From: Sphaerulina vaccinii
Taxonomy: Eukaryota; Ascomycota; Dothideomycetes; Mycosphaerellales; Mycosphaerellaceae
Assembly: GCA_022570795.1 (NCBI GenBank)
Contig: JAKUDP010000008.1
Location: 1,116,001 to 1,180,000 of the forward strand
Length of the DNA stretch: 64,000 bases
Reading direction: 5' to 3'
The notes beneath the pieces were generated by a model. That model made no database searches, had not been told where the DNA came from, and saw only the letters and a list, made by a program, of their open reading frames with translations. Position numbers and translations under genes: made by a program. Shown in pieces: positions 42,680-53,977 of the stretch (its first letter is position 1; every line of letters starts with the position of its first letter).

Positions 42680-44509
42680 TCAATAGTCTTGATTCGGTTT
42701 GGAAGGCGCGAGGAAGTTGCGATAGAGTAGCGCACTAACAGACTAAGCTCAGATGCAAGCCAGCGCTTTGGTACCTGCAAGTCTGCCCTTCGGAACCATT
42801 GATGTCTCTACTTCGGAGAGCACACATCTACTCAGCTGAGCACTTGGACAAAACCTGTCTTCCGTACCGACCCACGTACCCACGAAGACCACGCAGAACG
42901 CATGCGTGCGTGGCACGATAATGCGAACAGCGAATCGTTACCTCGATGTTGCATGTGCGAAGAGATGGACACAGCGATTGGAAAGTCACGTTTTACAAGC
43001 ATGCTGACTGTGGCGTTCTACCATGCAGCCCCATGTCGCTGCACTGATGGAGGCGTCCTGAGGATCTGCATCCGCGTTGCATGCCTCACCACTTCACTGC
43101 CGATGCTCAGCACTCCACTATCGAAACAACAACAACAACAACTAATGTGCCATCAACTGACATGACAGCTGAGGTGCGTCCCACAACATGAGTCCTCATA
43201 CGCAACGACGGCCAAGCCGTTCACCATCGAGCGTCATAGTGTCGATCTAATTGCTTATTAGCATCTGCTCGCTACGACATCTGCAGATGTCACGCTACCA
43301 ATGGACTGACTGATCGTACTATCAACAGCTCATCGCTTTGGAATCTTCAAGCCATCCCATGCTATGGTTGCCGAGCCACGTGGGCGAGAGTAGCATCTCA
43401 AATTGGAATACAAACAACCGGAATCATGGTCGCCGCATGCACCGAGATGGGCGTCTCACGGCCGACAAATGGTTGGCACGCCACTACTGAAGCGCTGTAG
43501 CCTCCATCGTGCCCGACACGTGTAAAGTACGCCTCTCCGTGACTCGGTAGAGGCTGCGGAGCTGTGTCGGACGCTGTACCGATCTGCACTAGAGCAGACG
43601 AGCCTCCTCTGGCCGCTGGAGCTCGCATGAAATTTCTACTGGTAGCCTCAAGGTGCTCGGTGGGCCCGCTGCAACGTGGTTGTGGCTGTGGAGCATCCCC
43701 TTTGGGGTTCGCCAAATGATCCCTATCAAGCATTATTGTCTTCACATCACGGTATGCTCGCATGTCTGAATCACGATATTGTGCTGTGCTGACAAGTTTC
43801 AGCTCCTGCTTGACTGCATGACTGTGAAAGCCCAACTCCATCCTCCCACGTGGATGCTAAACGCGAGGCGAGTATCACGATCCTTTGTATCTCATCGACT
43901 ATGCTTGACTCTCCTTGTCATCGCCAGCTGTTCGATTTGCAAGACTAGCATTAATTGATAGCGAAGCGTACAGCGAAGCGTGCTGTCCTCATACGCATTA
44001 ATATGATTGGCATGGTAGTGGCAGTTTGCACTTCAGCACATGCCCACAACATCCCGATCTGCATAAAAGTTCACTTTCTTGCTCAGTCACAGCATCGAGA
44101 TCTTCAGAAGTAACCACACCACCCTCGCTCAGTGTCGCAGATCTTGACTCTCTATGGCATGAGCTCCAGTCTGCGGGAGGCTTATAGCAGACTCCTGCTA
44201 TTCGATAGGCACTTCGCCTAAGCCATCGCGCACGCACCGTGTGGCGGCCATGCGAACGGCGGATCCCCGAACAATCGGAGGTCTAATGGAGTGTCGCACG
44301 CCGACAAGTCCGCAGGTCCTCATGCTCGAGCTGACTTGCTATATGTATGAGCTGGCAGTTCCATGTTTCATCCATCATTCCACAGCAGCTTCACACCGCA
44401 TAACAACCACAGCAAAACAGAAACAAACCACGCCTCACACTCCTTGAGAAGACATATCTTGGACAGATCCACCACACTTTCTCAAACAAGCACATCAAGA
44501 TCAGCAATC
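42680..44509. other. 1.8 kb intergenic region
   Basis: No supported gene. A 147-codon minus-strand frame (43398-43841, starting MELGFHSHAV) is the longest; it has no domain and I rate it unlikely. An (AAC)6 microsatellite is at 43125-43142. The last ~150 bp are A/C-rich leader sequence of the HypX-like gene. Confidence 0.45.
43125..43142 (+). repeat. (AAC)6 microsatellite
   Basis: Six uninterrupted AAC units in intergenic sequence. Confidence 0.9.
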
Positions 44510-47002
44510 ATGAAGGTCCTATTCCTATGCACGGCGCACAACAGCCTTTCTCAGCGACTTTATCTGGCACTATCAACTTCATACGATGTCACAATCGAGT
44601 ATGCACTATCCGAGGAGGTCATGCTCTCCGCTGTTGCACTCAGCCAGCCTGACATCGTCATCTGCCCCTTCTTGACAACGCTCGTCCCAAAGGTGAGTTG
44701 CCCATCGACACCAATTGAACAGGTTCTAACAACCTATAGCACATCTACGAGAACTACATGACTCTGATAATACATCCGGGACCACCAGGAGATGTCGGTC
44801 CTTCGGCTCTCGACTGGGTTCTCATGGGCGATGATGGCTCGATCGATCTCTCCAGCGATGTGCTCAGGAAACTTGACCTAGAAGAAGTCGCTCCAGGTCG
44901 ATCTCACTGGGGCATCACTGTTCTCCAAGCCATCGAGGAATTCGACGCAGGTCCAGTCTGGGGATTCGATCAATTCAGCATCGACATTGATCAGCAAAGC
45001 CTGACCAAATCGGAGCTCTACCGTGGCCCAATCACCCAGAGCGCCATCACTGCTACTTTGGCGGCTGTTAGCCGCATTCAAGCTGCATGCCCAACGACGA
45101 AAATCGTGCCTTCTGTCAAGGCCAACGCCAACTTTGGTCTGCTGGCGGTCAGCGACAACCTGCCTTTCCAGGGCGGACGCCTGCACCACAGGCCTCTACT
45201 GAAGGCCGCCCAGCGAGAGTTCGACATCGCGCGCCACACTGCACAACAGATCTCCCGACGCATTCGCTGTGGAGACTCCCAGCCTGGTGCACTCAGCAAG
45301 GTGTTCGGCCAAAACCTGTACATTTACGGTGGACAAGTCGATGACAACGAAGAGGAGCGCTGGCCAGTCAAACTGTCCGGCTTCTCGCCCCAGATTCTTG
45401 GCTTCCGCAACCAGGCCGTGTGCATCTCCACAGTGGACGGCAAGGGTATCTGGATCACTCACGTCCGACGCATGAAAACAAAGCTGGACAAGGCGCTTTG
45501 GCCAAAAGTGCCAGCAACATTCGGGCTACTTCAACTCGGCCTGATCACCGCCGAAGATGTCCGGACGTTTGACTGGGCACCACCAGCCGACTGGAAGTTG
45601 TCGTCATCGAAGACCTTCCAAGAAGTGTAAGTACTTCTTCCAACCCTATGTGGTACACATGAGCCTAACAATGTCTTTCTAGTTGGGTCGACTTCGAGGT
45701 TGACGCTGAGCAGCGCCGCACAGCATATGTCTACTTCGACTTCTACAATGGAGCTATGGCCACTGACCAGTGCTCACAGCTTATCGAAGCCTTCGACTAT
45801 GTCCTGTCTGAGTCGACTGCTACCAACCCAGTCCAGGCAGTAGTGCTTATGGGTGGAGCATACTTCAGCAATGGTATCGCTCTCAATGTTATCGAATCCG
45901 CTGCAGACCCAGCTGTTGAGTCTTGGCTCAACATCAACCGCATCGACGATGTCGTCCAATACCTGCTCCAGGAGTTCCCATCGCGGGACATGCTCACTGT
46001 CGCTGCTGTCCGCGGCAACGCAGCAGCTGGTGGTGTTGCACTTGCTGCAGCTTGCGACGTTGTCGTCGCCGGTCAAAACGTAGTCCTCAACCCAGCCTAC
46101 CGAGCTGTCGGACTTTACGGGTCCGAATACCACACCGTCTCCTACCACGGACGCTGCGGCAAAGCAAACAGCAACAAGATCCTCCGTTCCATGACACCAC
46201 TGAGCCCAGTCCAAGCCCAGCAAATCGGTCTAGTCGACTATGTCTTCCCAGGCACAGGAGCAGTCCTCGACGACTACATCCGTACCCACATCGCCTTCCT
46301 CCTCGCGCCAGGTATCCTCAAGACCGGTCTCTGGAAGAAAAACATCGACCTCTCACCAGCTGCTCTCGCACGCGCCCGAGCCCACGAACTAGGTGAGCAT
46401 CAACAACTCCCTGTACATACCACCTCTCCATTACATCCGCTGACATCGCTCTTCTTCTAGGTGAAATGTCTCTAGACTTCTGGTCAGCACGTTCATCCCG
46501 CTATCACACTCGCCGTTTCGCTTTTGTCCGCAAACTCAAATCTTCAACAACACCTCTGCGCTTCGCAGGTCATCGCCGTTCCTCCAACAAAGATGAAGAA
46601 GAAAGCGATAATTTCGATAGTGTTGAACACTACCGAAAACTTGCCGAAGAGAAACTCATAGCCGATCTTCGAGTCAAACTCCTTGCCGAAGAATCCTTCC
46701 AACGCGAGGCTGAGCAAGTCAAGACTCCAGAGATCGTTGTGGAAACTCCGGAAGAGAATGTGTTTGAGAAGTCGATGGAGCCGGTCTTCGCTTGTTATTA
46801 CAAGCCTCAATTGTCGAGGCAGGCATCCGAGTTCCCTCCTTCGCCACCTCTGACTCCTTTGAGTGCTGAGCAGATCATTGATCAGGCCATCAGTGCTGCT
46901 GTGGCGAGGAGATGCGCTGAGGAGAAACCGTGGGCTGCGATGTTCTCTAATAACGCCAGACCACGTAGTCAGTTGGATAGGAGATTTTCGCTTGCTGGTT
47001 AA
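44510..47002 (+). CDS. HypX/HoxX-like formyltransferase / enoyl-CoA hydratase fusion protein
   Basis: Bacterial HypX/HoxX takes the formyl group of N10-formyl-tetrahydrofolate to CoA and releases CO for the NiFe-hydrogenase active site. This fungal homolog has the same two-domain plan. Exons are 44510-44692, 44740-45626, 45683-46392 and 46461-47002, giving 773 aa. The N-terminal formyltransferase part shows IIHPGPPGDVGPSALDWVL starting at residue 71 and WGITVLQAIEEFDAGPVW. The crotonase-fold part, roughly residues 360-600, shows GGAYFSNGIALNVIE, WLNINRIDD, RGNAAAGGVALAAACD and NPAYRAVGLYGSEY, all close to the HypX pattern. After the crotonase domain comes a family-typical KKNIDLSPAALARARAHELGEM segment. 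A fungal-looking charged tail of about 170 residues follows. No NiFe-hydrogenase gene is nearby. Substrate and product in this organism are unknown. Confidence 0.88.
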
Positions 47003-47144
47003 AAGACGGAGTTGGCATTGTAATGGACTTGTACATGTCTTCTTTGGGGCTTTATCATTGTAGTTTTACTTTCGGTATTGGTTCTTCTTCAATTATCAAT
47101 GAAGTTTTACACAACGATTCTTTAAATCCTCTTCAAAATTCTCC

Positions 47145-48754
47145 TCAACTCATTTTCAGATGTCTATACCTCAACGCAGGATGCCCATGCCTCATCCTCG
47201 GCCCCTTACCATCTTGAAGATAATTCTCCCGCATACTACCTCCCGCATAATCCTCCTGCAAAACCCCTCTCGTTTTCAACTCAGGCCACAACCACTTAAT
47301 AATATCCTCAAAAGTATGCGGCGTAGTAGCATAACTAATATTAAACCCATCAACTCCTGCTTTCTCGATCCAATTCTCCATAATATCAGCTACTGTCTTC
47401 GCACTCCCAATAGCTCTTGGATGTGCACCAGATATAGCCAAATGCTCCAGAACGTGCTTCTTCGTCCATTTCACATTCTCGAGACCAGGTACAGTTTTCG
47501 ACCAAGAGTCAATAAGAGATTGAATTCCTGGAGGTCCGTTGAAAGAGAAATCTTCGTTGTCTGAGAATTTGGAAAGATCGGTCCCTGTCCAGCCGCCGAA
47601 GAGAGCTGCTGTGCCTTCGAGATCGGCGTATTGGAGGAGATTCTGGAACTTTGCTTGGGCTTTCTCGTCGGTCTCGTCAACGACGATGAAGATTCCGGCG
47701 ATGAATCGAATGCTGTCTGGTGCGCGGCCTTTCTCAGCTAGGAGAGCTCGAGTTGAGTCGACGATCTCGCGAGTCTTTTCTGAAATCATGCCTGGTAGGA
47801 ACATGGCTTCGGCGTGTTGTGCTGCGAAGTTCTTGCCGGCTTTGCTTGCTCCGGCTTGGAGGAGGAAGGGCGTACGCTGAGGTGATGGGTGCACAATGCT
47901 GGGTCCTCTGCATTTGAAGTGCTTTCCGATGTGGTTGGTTTGGTGTACGCGATCAGGATTGGTGTAGACTCCCGTTTTCTTGTTCGCTTCGACTGCACCA
48001 TCTTCCCAGCTGCCTTCGAGAAGCTTATAGACAACTTCGAGAAACTCGTCTGCAACCTCGTAGCGATCGTCATGCTGTGTAGCTTGTTCGAGACCATAAG
48101 ACTTCGCAGCACTTTCCAGATAACTTGTGACGATATTCCAGCCCACACGACCATTTGTGACATGATCCAGAGTGGCATATCGTCTAGCAAGCTGATATGG
48201 ATGTTCATAGCTTGTCGAAGCAGTGATGCCAAATGATATGTTCTTAGTAGCATGTGCCATTGCTGAAACAAGCAAGGATACATCAAGCTCCGGTACTTGT
48301 GCACCTGCTTTCAGAGCTGGACCATTGCCTTGGTACACGTCGTATATGCCCAGGACGTCTGCGAAGAATATTCCATGAAACTTGGCTTCGTCTAGCTTCT
48401 TTGCAAGTCGTACCCAGTGATCTAGGGTTTGTGGCTCTTGATTGGGATGTCTCCATAGTCCTGAAGTGACATAAGTGAGCATGTACTTATCTTGGCACTG
48501 ACAAAGAAGTGCTTACCAGGAGCCAAATGACCTGGAGCAGTCATCGCGAATGCATTCATCACCCATGGCTTTCGCTTCTGCTTCTCGCTAACGCCGTGTG
48601 TCGCAGGTGTAGCAGACAGCTTGGCACTCTGATCAGTGTCCACTGCATCGTCTGTAGCATTGCTCGAGTTGTAGCCAGAGTCGGTCCAAGTCGACAGAGA
48701 CTCTTGGCGCTGCCAGTACTTCTGAAGGTGGCGTTCGGTCAGTAGCTCGTCCAT
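47145..48754 (-). CDS. Luciferase-like FMN-dependent monooxygenase (NtaA/DszA group)
   Basis: Predicted bacterial-luciferase-fold monooxygenase that uses reduced FMN from a partner reductase. Relatives act on nitrilotriacetate, dibenzothiophene sulfone, alkanesulfonates or other small organics; the substrate here is unknown. Exons 48517-48754 and 47145-48460 (intron 48461-48516) give 517 aa. A variable Ser/Thr-rich start of about 60 residues precedes the fold, which begins KPWVMNAFAMTAPGHLAPGLWRHP. Typical blocks are KFHGIFFADVLGIYD, GITASTSYEHPYQLARRYATLDHVTNGRVGWNIVTS (a strong NtaA-group signature), PFLLQAGAS..G..FAA.HAEAMF and the C-terminal GFNI. It converges with the HypX-like gene (stop codons 142 bp apart) and is divergent from the UNC-93-like carrier. 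Confidence 0.9.
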
Positions 48755-49457
48755 TTTGCTATAGTAGTGGTTCTGTAATGGTATCGGCAGCTACTCAGCA
48801 TAAAGACCTCTGCATATGTCGTCGATCAGAAGTGCCTTTCCATTGTGGTGGGCGGTCAATCCCGGTCTCGCATGCATGCATAACACGTGAGATTCTCAAT
48901 CCTTCGGCTTGTCGGGTTCGTCCTAATCTTCGTGTCGTCGCTCTGTTCGCCGGGCTGTCAGATTATTATGCCAATGTTCAAGCGAAGTTGTTGTTGAGCT
49001 CCAAGAGTGTGGGGCAAGTCGATCACGTCTTCGAATCCTGGGGTGAAGTCATATCTCGTCGCCCAACACGAGACTGCAAAATCACGAGAGGCGTCAAACT
49101 TCGCAAAGAACCGATAAACAGCTCGTGGCATCCACATGGCAGATGCGTGCTAGATGTGTGACTTGCACAACAAACCAGGTATTCAGATCTGCCGGTATCA
49201 GATGTCGCGGTACGGATGCTACTGAGTTCGGGTGCACATCTGATGGCATCAATGCAACAAATGGCGTGCGAGACAATCTGCTGGGTTGCAGATCCGAGTC
49301 CAAGGTACAGTGGTAGCTGTTGTCTCATGATATAGAGCACGGAGTACTTTGAATGCTTGTCTAGATGCACTGTTAATCCTTTGACGACCTCACCTCTTCT
49401 TTTCCTTCGGTCGTGCAAGCTGCTCGTCTCCCTCATCGCCCTACGAGTCGTGGAAAG
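48755..49457. other. Divergent promoter between flavin monooxygenase and carrier
   Basis: About 700 bp between start codons facing away from each other; no supported gene. Overlapping short frames only. Confidence 0.5.
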
Positions 49458-50912
49458 ATGGCAGACGAAAAGAATGGCGACTGGTCCCAATCCGTCAGCG
49501 AAACACCCTCCGAGCAGAACCACCCGATCACCTCGCGCAAAGTAAAGTGGTACCGTTCAACACTCTACAATGCCATCATCCTCGGTATCTGCAACTTCTG
49601 CGCTCCGGGAATTTGGGGCGCAATGAACTCGCTGGGTGGAGGAGGCCAACAGGATCCTTGGCTCGTCAACGCCGCCAATGCTCTGACCTTCTGTCTCATG
49701 GTCGTAACATGTGCCTGCAGCGGAGTCTTCGTCAGATACCTCGGCATTCGGTGGACTCTGATCCTTGGAGCAGCAGGCTACTGTCCCTACGCGGCTGGAC
49801 TCTACTGTAATAACCGCTATGGAAGCTCATGGTTCGTGCTCTTCGGCGCAGCGACTTGTGGTTTGGGAGCCGGACTGTTCTGGATGGCAGAAGCTGCAAT
49901 TGCGCTGTCGTATCCAGAACCATACAACCAAGGCAAGCTGGTGGGTCTCTGGTTGAGCTTTCGCGTTGGAGGACAGATACTGGGAGGAGCTGTCAATTTG
50001 GGACTGAATGCGAAGCGGAATGAAGCCGGGTCTGTGTCGTATTCTGTCTTCCAGGTCTTTATCGCGCTGCAGGCTATTGCACCATTCGCAGGACTGCTTC
50101 TTACTGCTCCGGAGAAGGTCGAGCGTACAGATGGCGAGACCGTGTCTTGCTCGATTGGAAGAGATGAGAGTTCGTGGAAAGAGTTCGTGAATACAGCGAA
50201 GCTGTTCGCTGGCAAGAACTTCGTGCTTGTGATACCACTGATCTCACAAGCTGTCTTTGCTGAAGCTGTGTTCTTCACGTATCAAGGCCTCTGGTTCTCG
50301 GTTCGTGCTCGCGCACTCGGCTCCTTCCTGAGTGGTATCGTGGCGATCGTAGCTGGCAACGTTCTCGGCTACTTTCTGGACAATACGAAGCTACAGGTCA
50401 GACTGCGAGCTCGAGCTTCTTTCGCTGTTATCATGACACTGCAAGGCGCTTACTGGATCTGGGGCACAATTCTTGTGACTGAGTACAATCGAACTTCGCC
50501 GACTTTCGATTGGGTGGACTCAGGTTTCGGCAGAGGATTTGCGTGGTTCTTGTTCATGGTGATGGGTTTCCAGATCAATTATATGTACCAGTACTTCGTT
50601 ATTGGTGAGTGAAGAGTCCCGGCGAGTGTGGGACATCTGCTAACTCTTGCATGCACAGGCCAACTAGCGAAGAATGATGCAGAGATTATCCGGTATGCAG
50701 GATTGCTGCGAGGAACGGAGAGTGCAGCGCAGGCGGTATCGTATGGATTGGTGTCTCTGACGACTATGGGTCGCTTCGGATGTGTGTACTTGAACTTCTC
50801 GCTCTGGGCAATATCGATCGTGCCTGCCTGGTTCGTGATCAAAGAGTTTGGAGTCAGTATGGGCAAGGTCAGAGACAAGAAGTCTGATGACGTTCGGGCC
50901 GTAGAAGAATAG
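49458..50912 (+). CDS. UNC-93-like major facilitator superfamily protein
   Basis: Predicted polytopic membrane protein of 466 aa, from exons 49458-50604 and 50659-50912 (intron 50605-50658, branch CTAAC, acceptor CACAG). About eleven to twelve hydrophobic segments can be followed, starting with NAIILGICNFCAPGIWGAMNSLGGGG, which with the later GLGAGLFWMAEAAIALSYPEP and GKLVGLWLSFRVGGQILGGA is characteristic of fungal UNC-93/DUF895 proteins. Their transported substrates are mostly unknown. The cytosolic C-terminus is charged and ends DDVRAVEE. The start was chosen at AAGATGGC, giving a short polar N-terminus; an in-frame Met at 49413 is less likely. It could be the exporter or importer for the adjacent oxygenase block, which is inference from position only. 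Confidence 0.88.
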
Positions 50913-51274
50913 ATGCTCAGTCTAAAGACCAATATAGATGTGGTGACTTCACAGATCGTGACTTGCTTCTCGTAATAGCCTATTGTGGCAGATGTGCGTC
51001 CTTGGCAGCTCGCTACTGCAGGTCAGACTCGTGCAGCACATCCATGTACACCCATGTGGCATGGAGATGTTGCATTGCCTCGATCTCGCGCATATAGTAC
51101 AGCATGTTGAAGCTCAAGCCAAAGTTGATGGTGTTCTTCCGAAGCCATGTTTCATTGATCACGACCGCAAAGTGATCACAGGCTTAGGACAAGCCTGGGA
51201 AAGAGTGAACGGCCTTGGGAGGTGCAGCAAGCTCGGTCTAATTCGTAGAACGTATGCGACCCACGATAAGATTG
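50913..51274. other. Intergenic between converging genes
   Basis: 362 bp of 3' flanking sequence of two converging genes; nothing recognised. Confidence 0.5.
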
Positions 51275-52267
51275 TTAAACATTGCGGTCTCCTCTCAACT
51301 TCCTGAGAAATGGGCTCCCTTGTGCTTGGTGAAATGTGCAGACCTGTGTAGAGCTGGTCATATGTGTGTCCTGCGGATCAATGAGACGCCCGTGGTCGCA
51401 TTTGGGCGCCGTACAGCGATGCTGATCACAATAGGTCCTGTTGTCGTTTCCATTACCACACATCTCGGATGTCCTGATGCTAAGTTGGCAGATGTGGGCG
51501 CCACAGTAGTCGAGCCACTCAGACTCTCGGCCCTTGGTAAACGGAATCGTTGGGAGCGTGCAGGGCTTTCTCTCCTCTTTGTCCATGAATGCTCTGCAGG
51601 TGTGTAGTTCGCACGACATATGCTCCCATCGCACGTACCTATCGCAGCGGGCGCGGAGGCATTTGTGGGAAGAACAGAATCGACTGCTTGTCTGACGAAG
51701 CCGCGGGCACGAGACTTCTGCGCAGATAATATGGTGGCTACAGAAGGGCAGCTGATCTGACCTGTGCGTCTTTTGCCTGGGGCAGTCCGAGATGGTGCAC
51801 TTCCATTGCTCCAGGTGGGTCTGACAAAGCTGTTGTCTGTCGAGAGTTGTCCCTGCTGCTCGAGCGAGGCATGCCGGATTCGAGCATCGATGGGAAATGC
51901 AGAATACATTAAGGTTTCCTGGTTGGCGGTTGTCATATGGCGTGGGATTGCGACAGCCATCCTGTGCGCAGAGGATATGAAGAGCGCATCGATCATCGCC
52001 TCGTGGCCCAGCCTGCGATTGTCGAAGGCGGTCTGCCACGCAGCACTGATTGAAGTCTGCGATGCCATGAGTTCACGAAAGAATATATAGTACACTGGTA
52101 GACTTACGGTCTTCACACAGTCCCGTCTCCCTCCGTGCACTTGAGGGACATCCTAGCTCACTACACGGTGTGTGTGGCTCCTGTGGTTCTGGAAATACGA
52201 CACGGGGAGTTTCAACACGTTGTCTGGCGTGTGGCCCTTCTCTGATCCATCCTCTTTGGTTCGGCAT
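51275..52267 (-). CDS. Cys/His-repeat protein with about ten CxxH motifs
   Basis: Unrecognised family. Exons 52108-52267 and 51275-52032 (intron 52033-52107, GTAAGT..GGCAG) give 305 aa; an in-frame Met at 52300 would add 11. The chain is built from repeats of roughly 20-35 residues, each with a C-x2-H followed shortly by another Cys: CEDH, CALHILC, CISHRC, CQTH, CSHHIIC, CSSHKC, CELHTC, CGAHIC, CDQHRC and CTFH. The regular spacing suggests a string of small zinc-binding modules. The first motif (CEDH) is created by splicing, which supports the intron. No signal peptide or membrane segment is seen, so a cytosolic or nuclear metal-stabilised scaffold or nucleic-acid-binding role is possible. 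Confidence 0.7.
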
Positions 52268-53977
52268 GATGTGTGTCTGCCAGCGGAAGTTGCGATGCAA
52301 ATATGAAGGTGACCGAGTTCATCACATGCGAGGCTGGGAACTCATCAGCTATGATCCAGAGAGGCCGCACTCCTTCGTGCTACAGTAACCGTGCCATCAC
52401 TGTATATCGACACGGTCTTATCAGTAGTGTCCCGGCATGCACAGTATGCCTTGCGTGTTAGCAATCTTGACCAATGGTACCTCAAACTCATCTGAAACTC
52501 ATCTGCCCCTTCCGCACACTGCCCGATACTGGCGATGGCGTAGGCAGAGCAGCCGGTTTTCGACTTGTACATATCGCAGGCCAATGGTCAGACCAGACCT
52601 TTCACCGGTGAAGGCTGCTTGGCATGTGCAACAGGTCGCCCTCGCAAATCTGGCTGCGACTTGCTGTCAATGGTCAGCCGAGACAGCTCGACCATGTATT
52701 CGACGCCGTGCAGTCCACAGGGGAGCCTGTTGATGCGCTCAACGGTGGAAGTGTTATGGTCGCCGAGCGCGACCATAGGCATGTTTCCAATGCTATTTCA
52801 GCAGTAGACTCGATCTGTAGCAGACCGTATAGCTTCTTTGACTGCATGCCCTCCGTGGACATTGCGAGCACGTCAAGCGGGGCGTCCTCGCTTCTGCACC
52901 TCCGCTTCTCACATGCATAGCTATGGCACCTTGACTGCAGCTCTCAGATCGAGAAGGCTACCGCCGCGAACTACCTGGAGCCGGTCCATATGCACAATTG
53001 AGCCCCCTGGGCTGCGCTTTGGCCGTTTGGGACCCAGCGCCATGGTCGGCTGTCTTTGATAAGTCCTTGCTGCAAGCCGGATGAAGTGTCAGAAGAGGCG
53101 TTGAAGGCAACTTGCTGGGCATCAGCACAGCCTTGCACCATGTGTGTTGCCGATCGAGAGATGTTACGCAGACGGTACTTGAGGAAATAGCCGAAACAGG
53201 TACACTTCTTGATATCCTATGAGGGTTGTATTAGATCTTTCGTTCGCGTCGAGGGCAGCGTACATCGACCTGCGCATGGCTAGCTCTTGTATTCCGAATG
53301 CTGTTCATTCGACAATTTAAGATGGCATCTTGTATGCGTCTTGTGTACGTTTTGTGTGCCTCGTGGGCGTTTCGCCACTGCAAGTAAGCATTGCATTGCG
53401 TGCAGTCTTCGCGTCCTGGCAATGCGAAGACCACGTGGCAACATGCCATTGCATCGTCATCCTTCAGCCTTCCTCTGCAACGCCTCGTCCCATCAAGATG
53501 TACAGACAATTAATGCTACGGTCACGAGAGGAAGCCGTAAGGATGATGTCGCGCGTTAAGGTCACACGCGTCTTGCAGTAAGCTGTTCCTGGTCGCTCTC
53601 AAATCTTCCCGGAAAGCGTAACGAGGCCGTTGTCGCGTCCTCGGCCAGCGAGGTCCTGTTTTCTCTTCGAAATTACGTTCTCTTTGGGATCTTGATGGTC
53701 GGAGAAGGTGTTGTTGGTGATATCGTCACTGCCAGCCACATTTTGAGTAGGGGATCTCGTGGTGTCGTTGCACAAGATGATTGGTGCAAGGAAGGAGCTG
53801 CAGATCATCTCTTTTCGTTTGCGGGATCGGCTCAAGCTTCATGGTTGAATTTGTTCGGTTGCCCAAGTGGAGATGGCAAAACAAGCCTCAGACCAGACAT
53901 AGGGAGCCCTGCTGAGCGCTGATGAGGAAGCTTCTTCACATTCGAATTCTACCGTGACAGCATAGCGTGTTCTCAAG
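52268..53977. other. 1.7 kb intergenic region upstream of vtc4
   Basis: No supported gene; short overlapping frames only (none above 100 codons). It separates two divergent genes. A CACGTG box lies at 53432-53437. Confidence 0.45.
53432..53437. promoter_or_regulatory. CACGTG E-box upstream of vtc4, candidate phosphate-response site
   Basis: A perfect CACGTG within CCACGTGG lies about 540 bp upstream of the vtc4 start. Pho4/NUC-1-type bHLH factors bind CACGTG, and VTC genes belong to the phosphate regulon in yeast. A 6-bp match is weak evidence by itself. Confidence 0.3.

Noticed and set aside
43398..43841. 147-codon minus-strand frame
   Set aside because: Longest frame of a 1.8 kb gap but no family, signal peptide or splice support.
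45774..46223. 149-codon minus-strand frame inside the HypX-like gene
   Set aside because: Shadow of the strongly conserved crotonase domain on the plus strand.
49019..49045. TTCGAATCC word resembling a tRNA T-arm
   Set aside because: No matching cloverleaf, A-box or acceptor stem could be formed around it.
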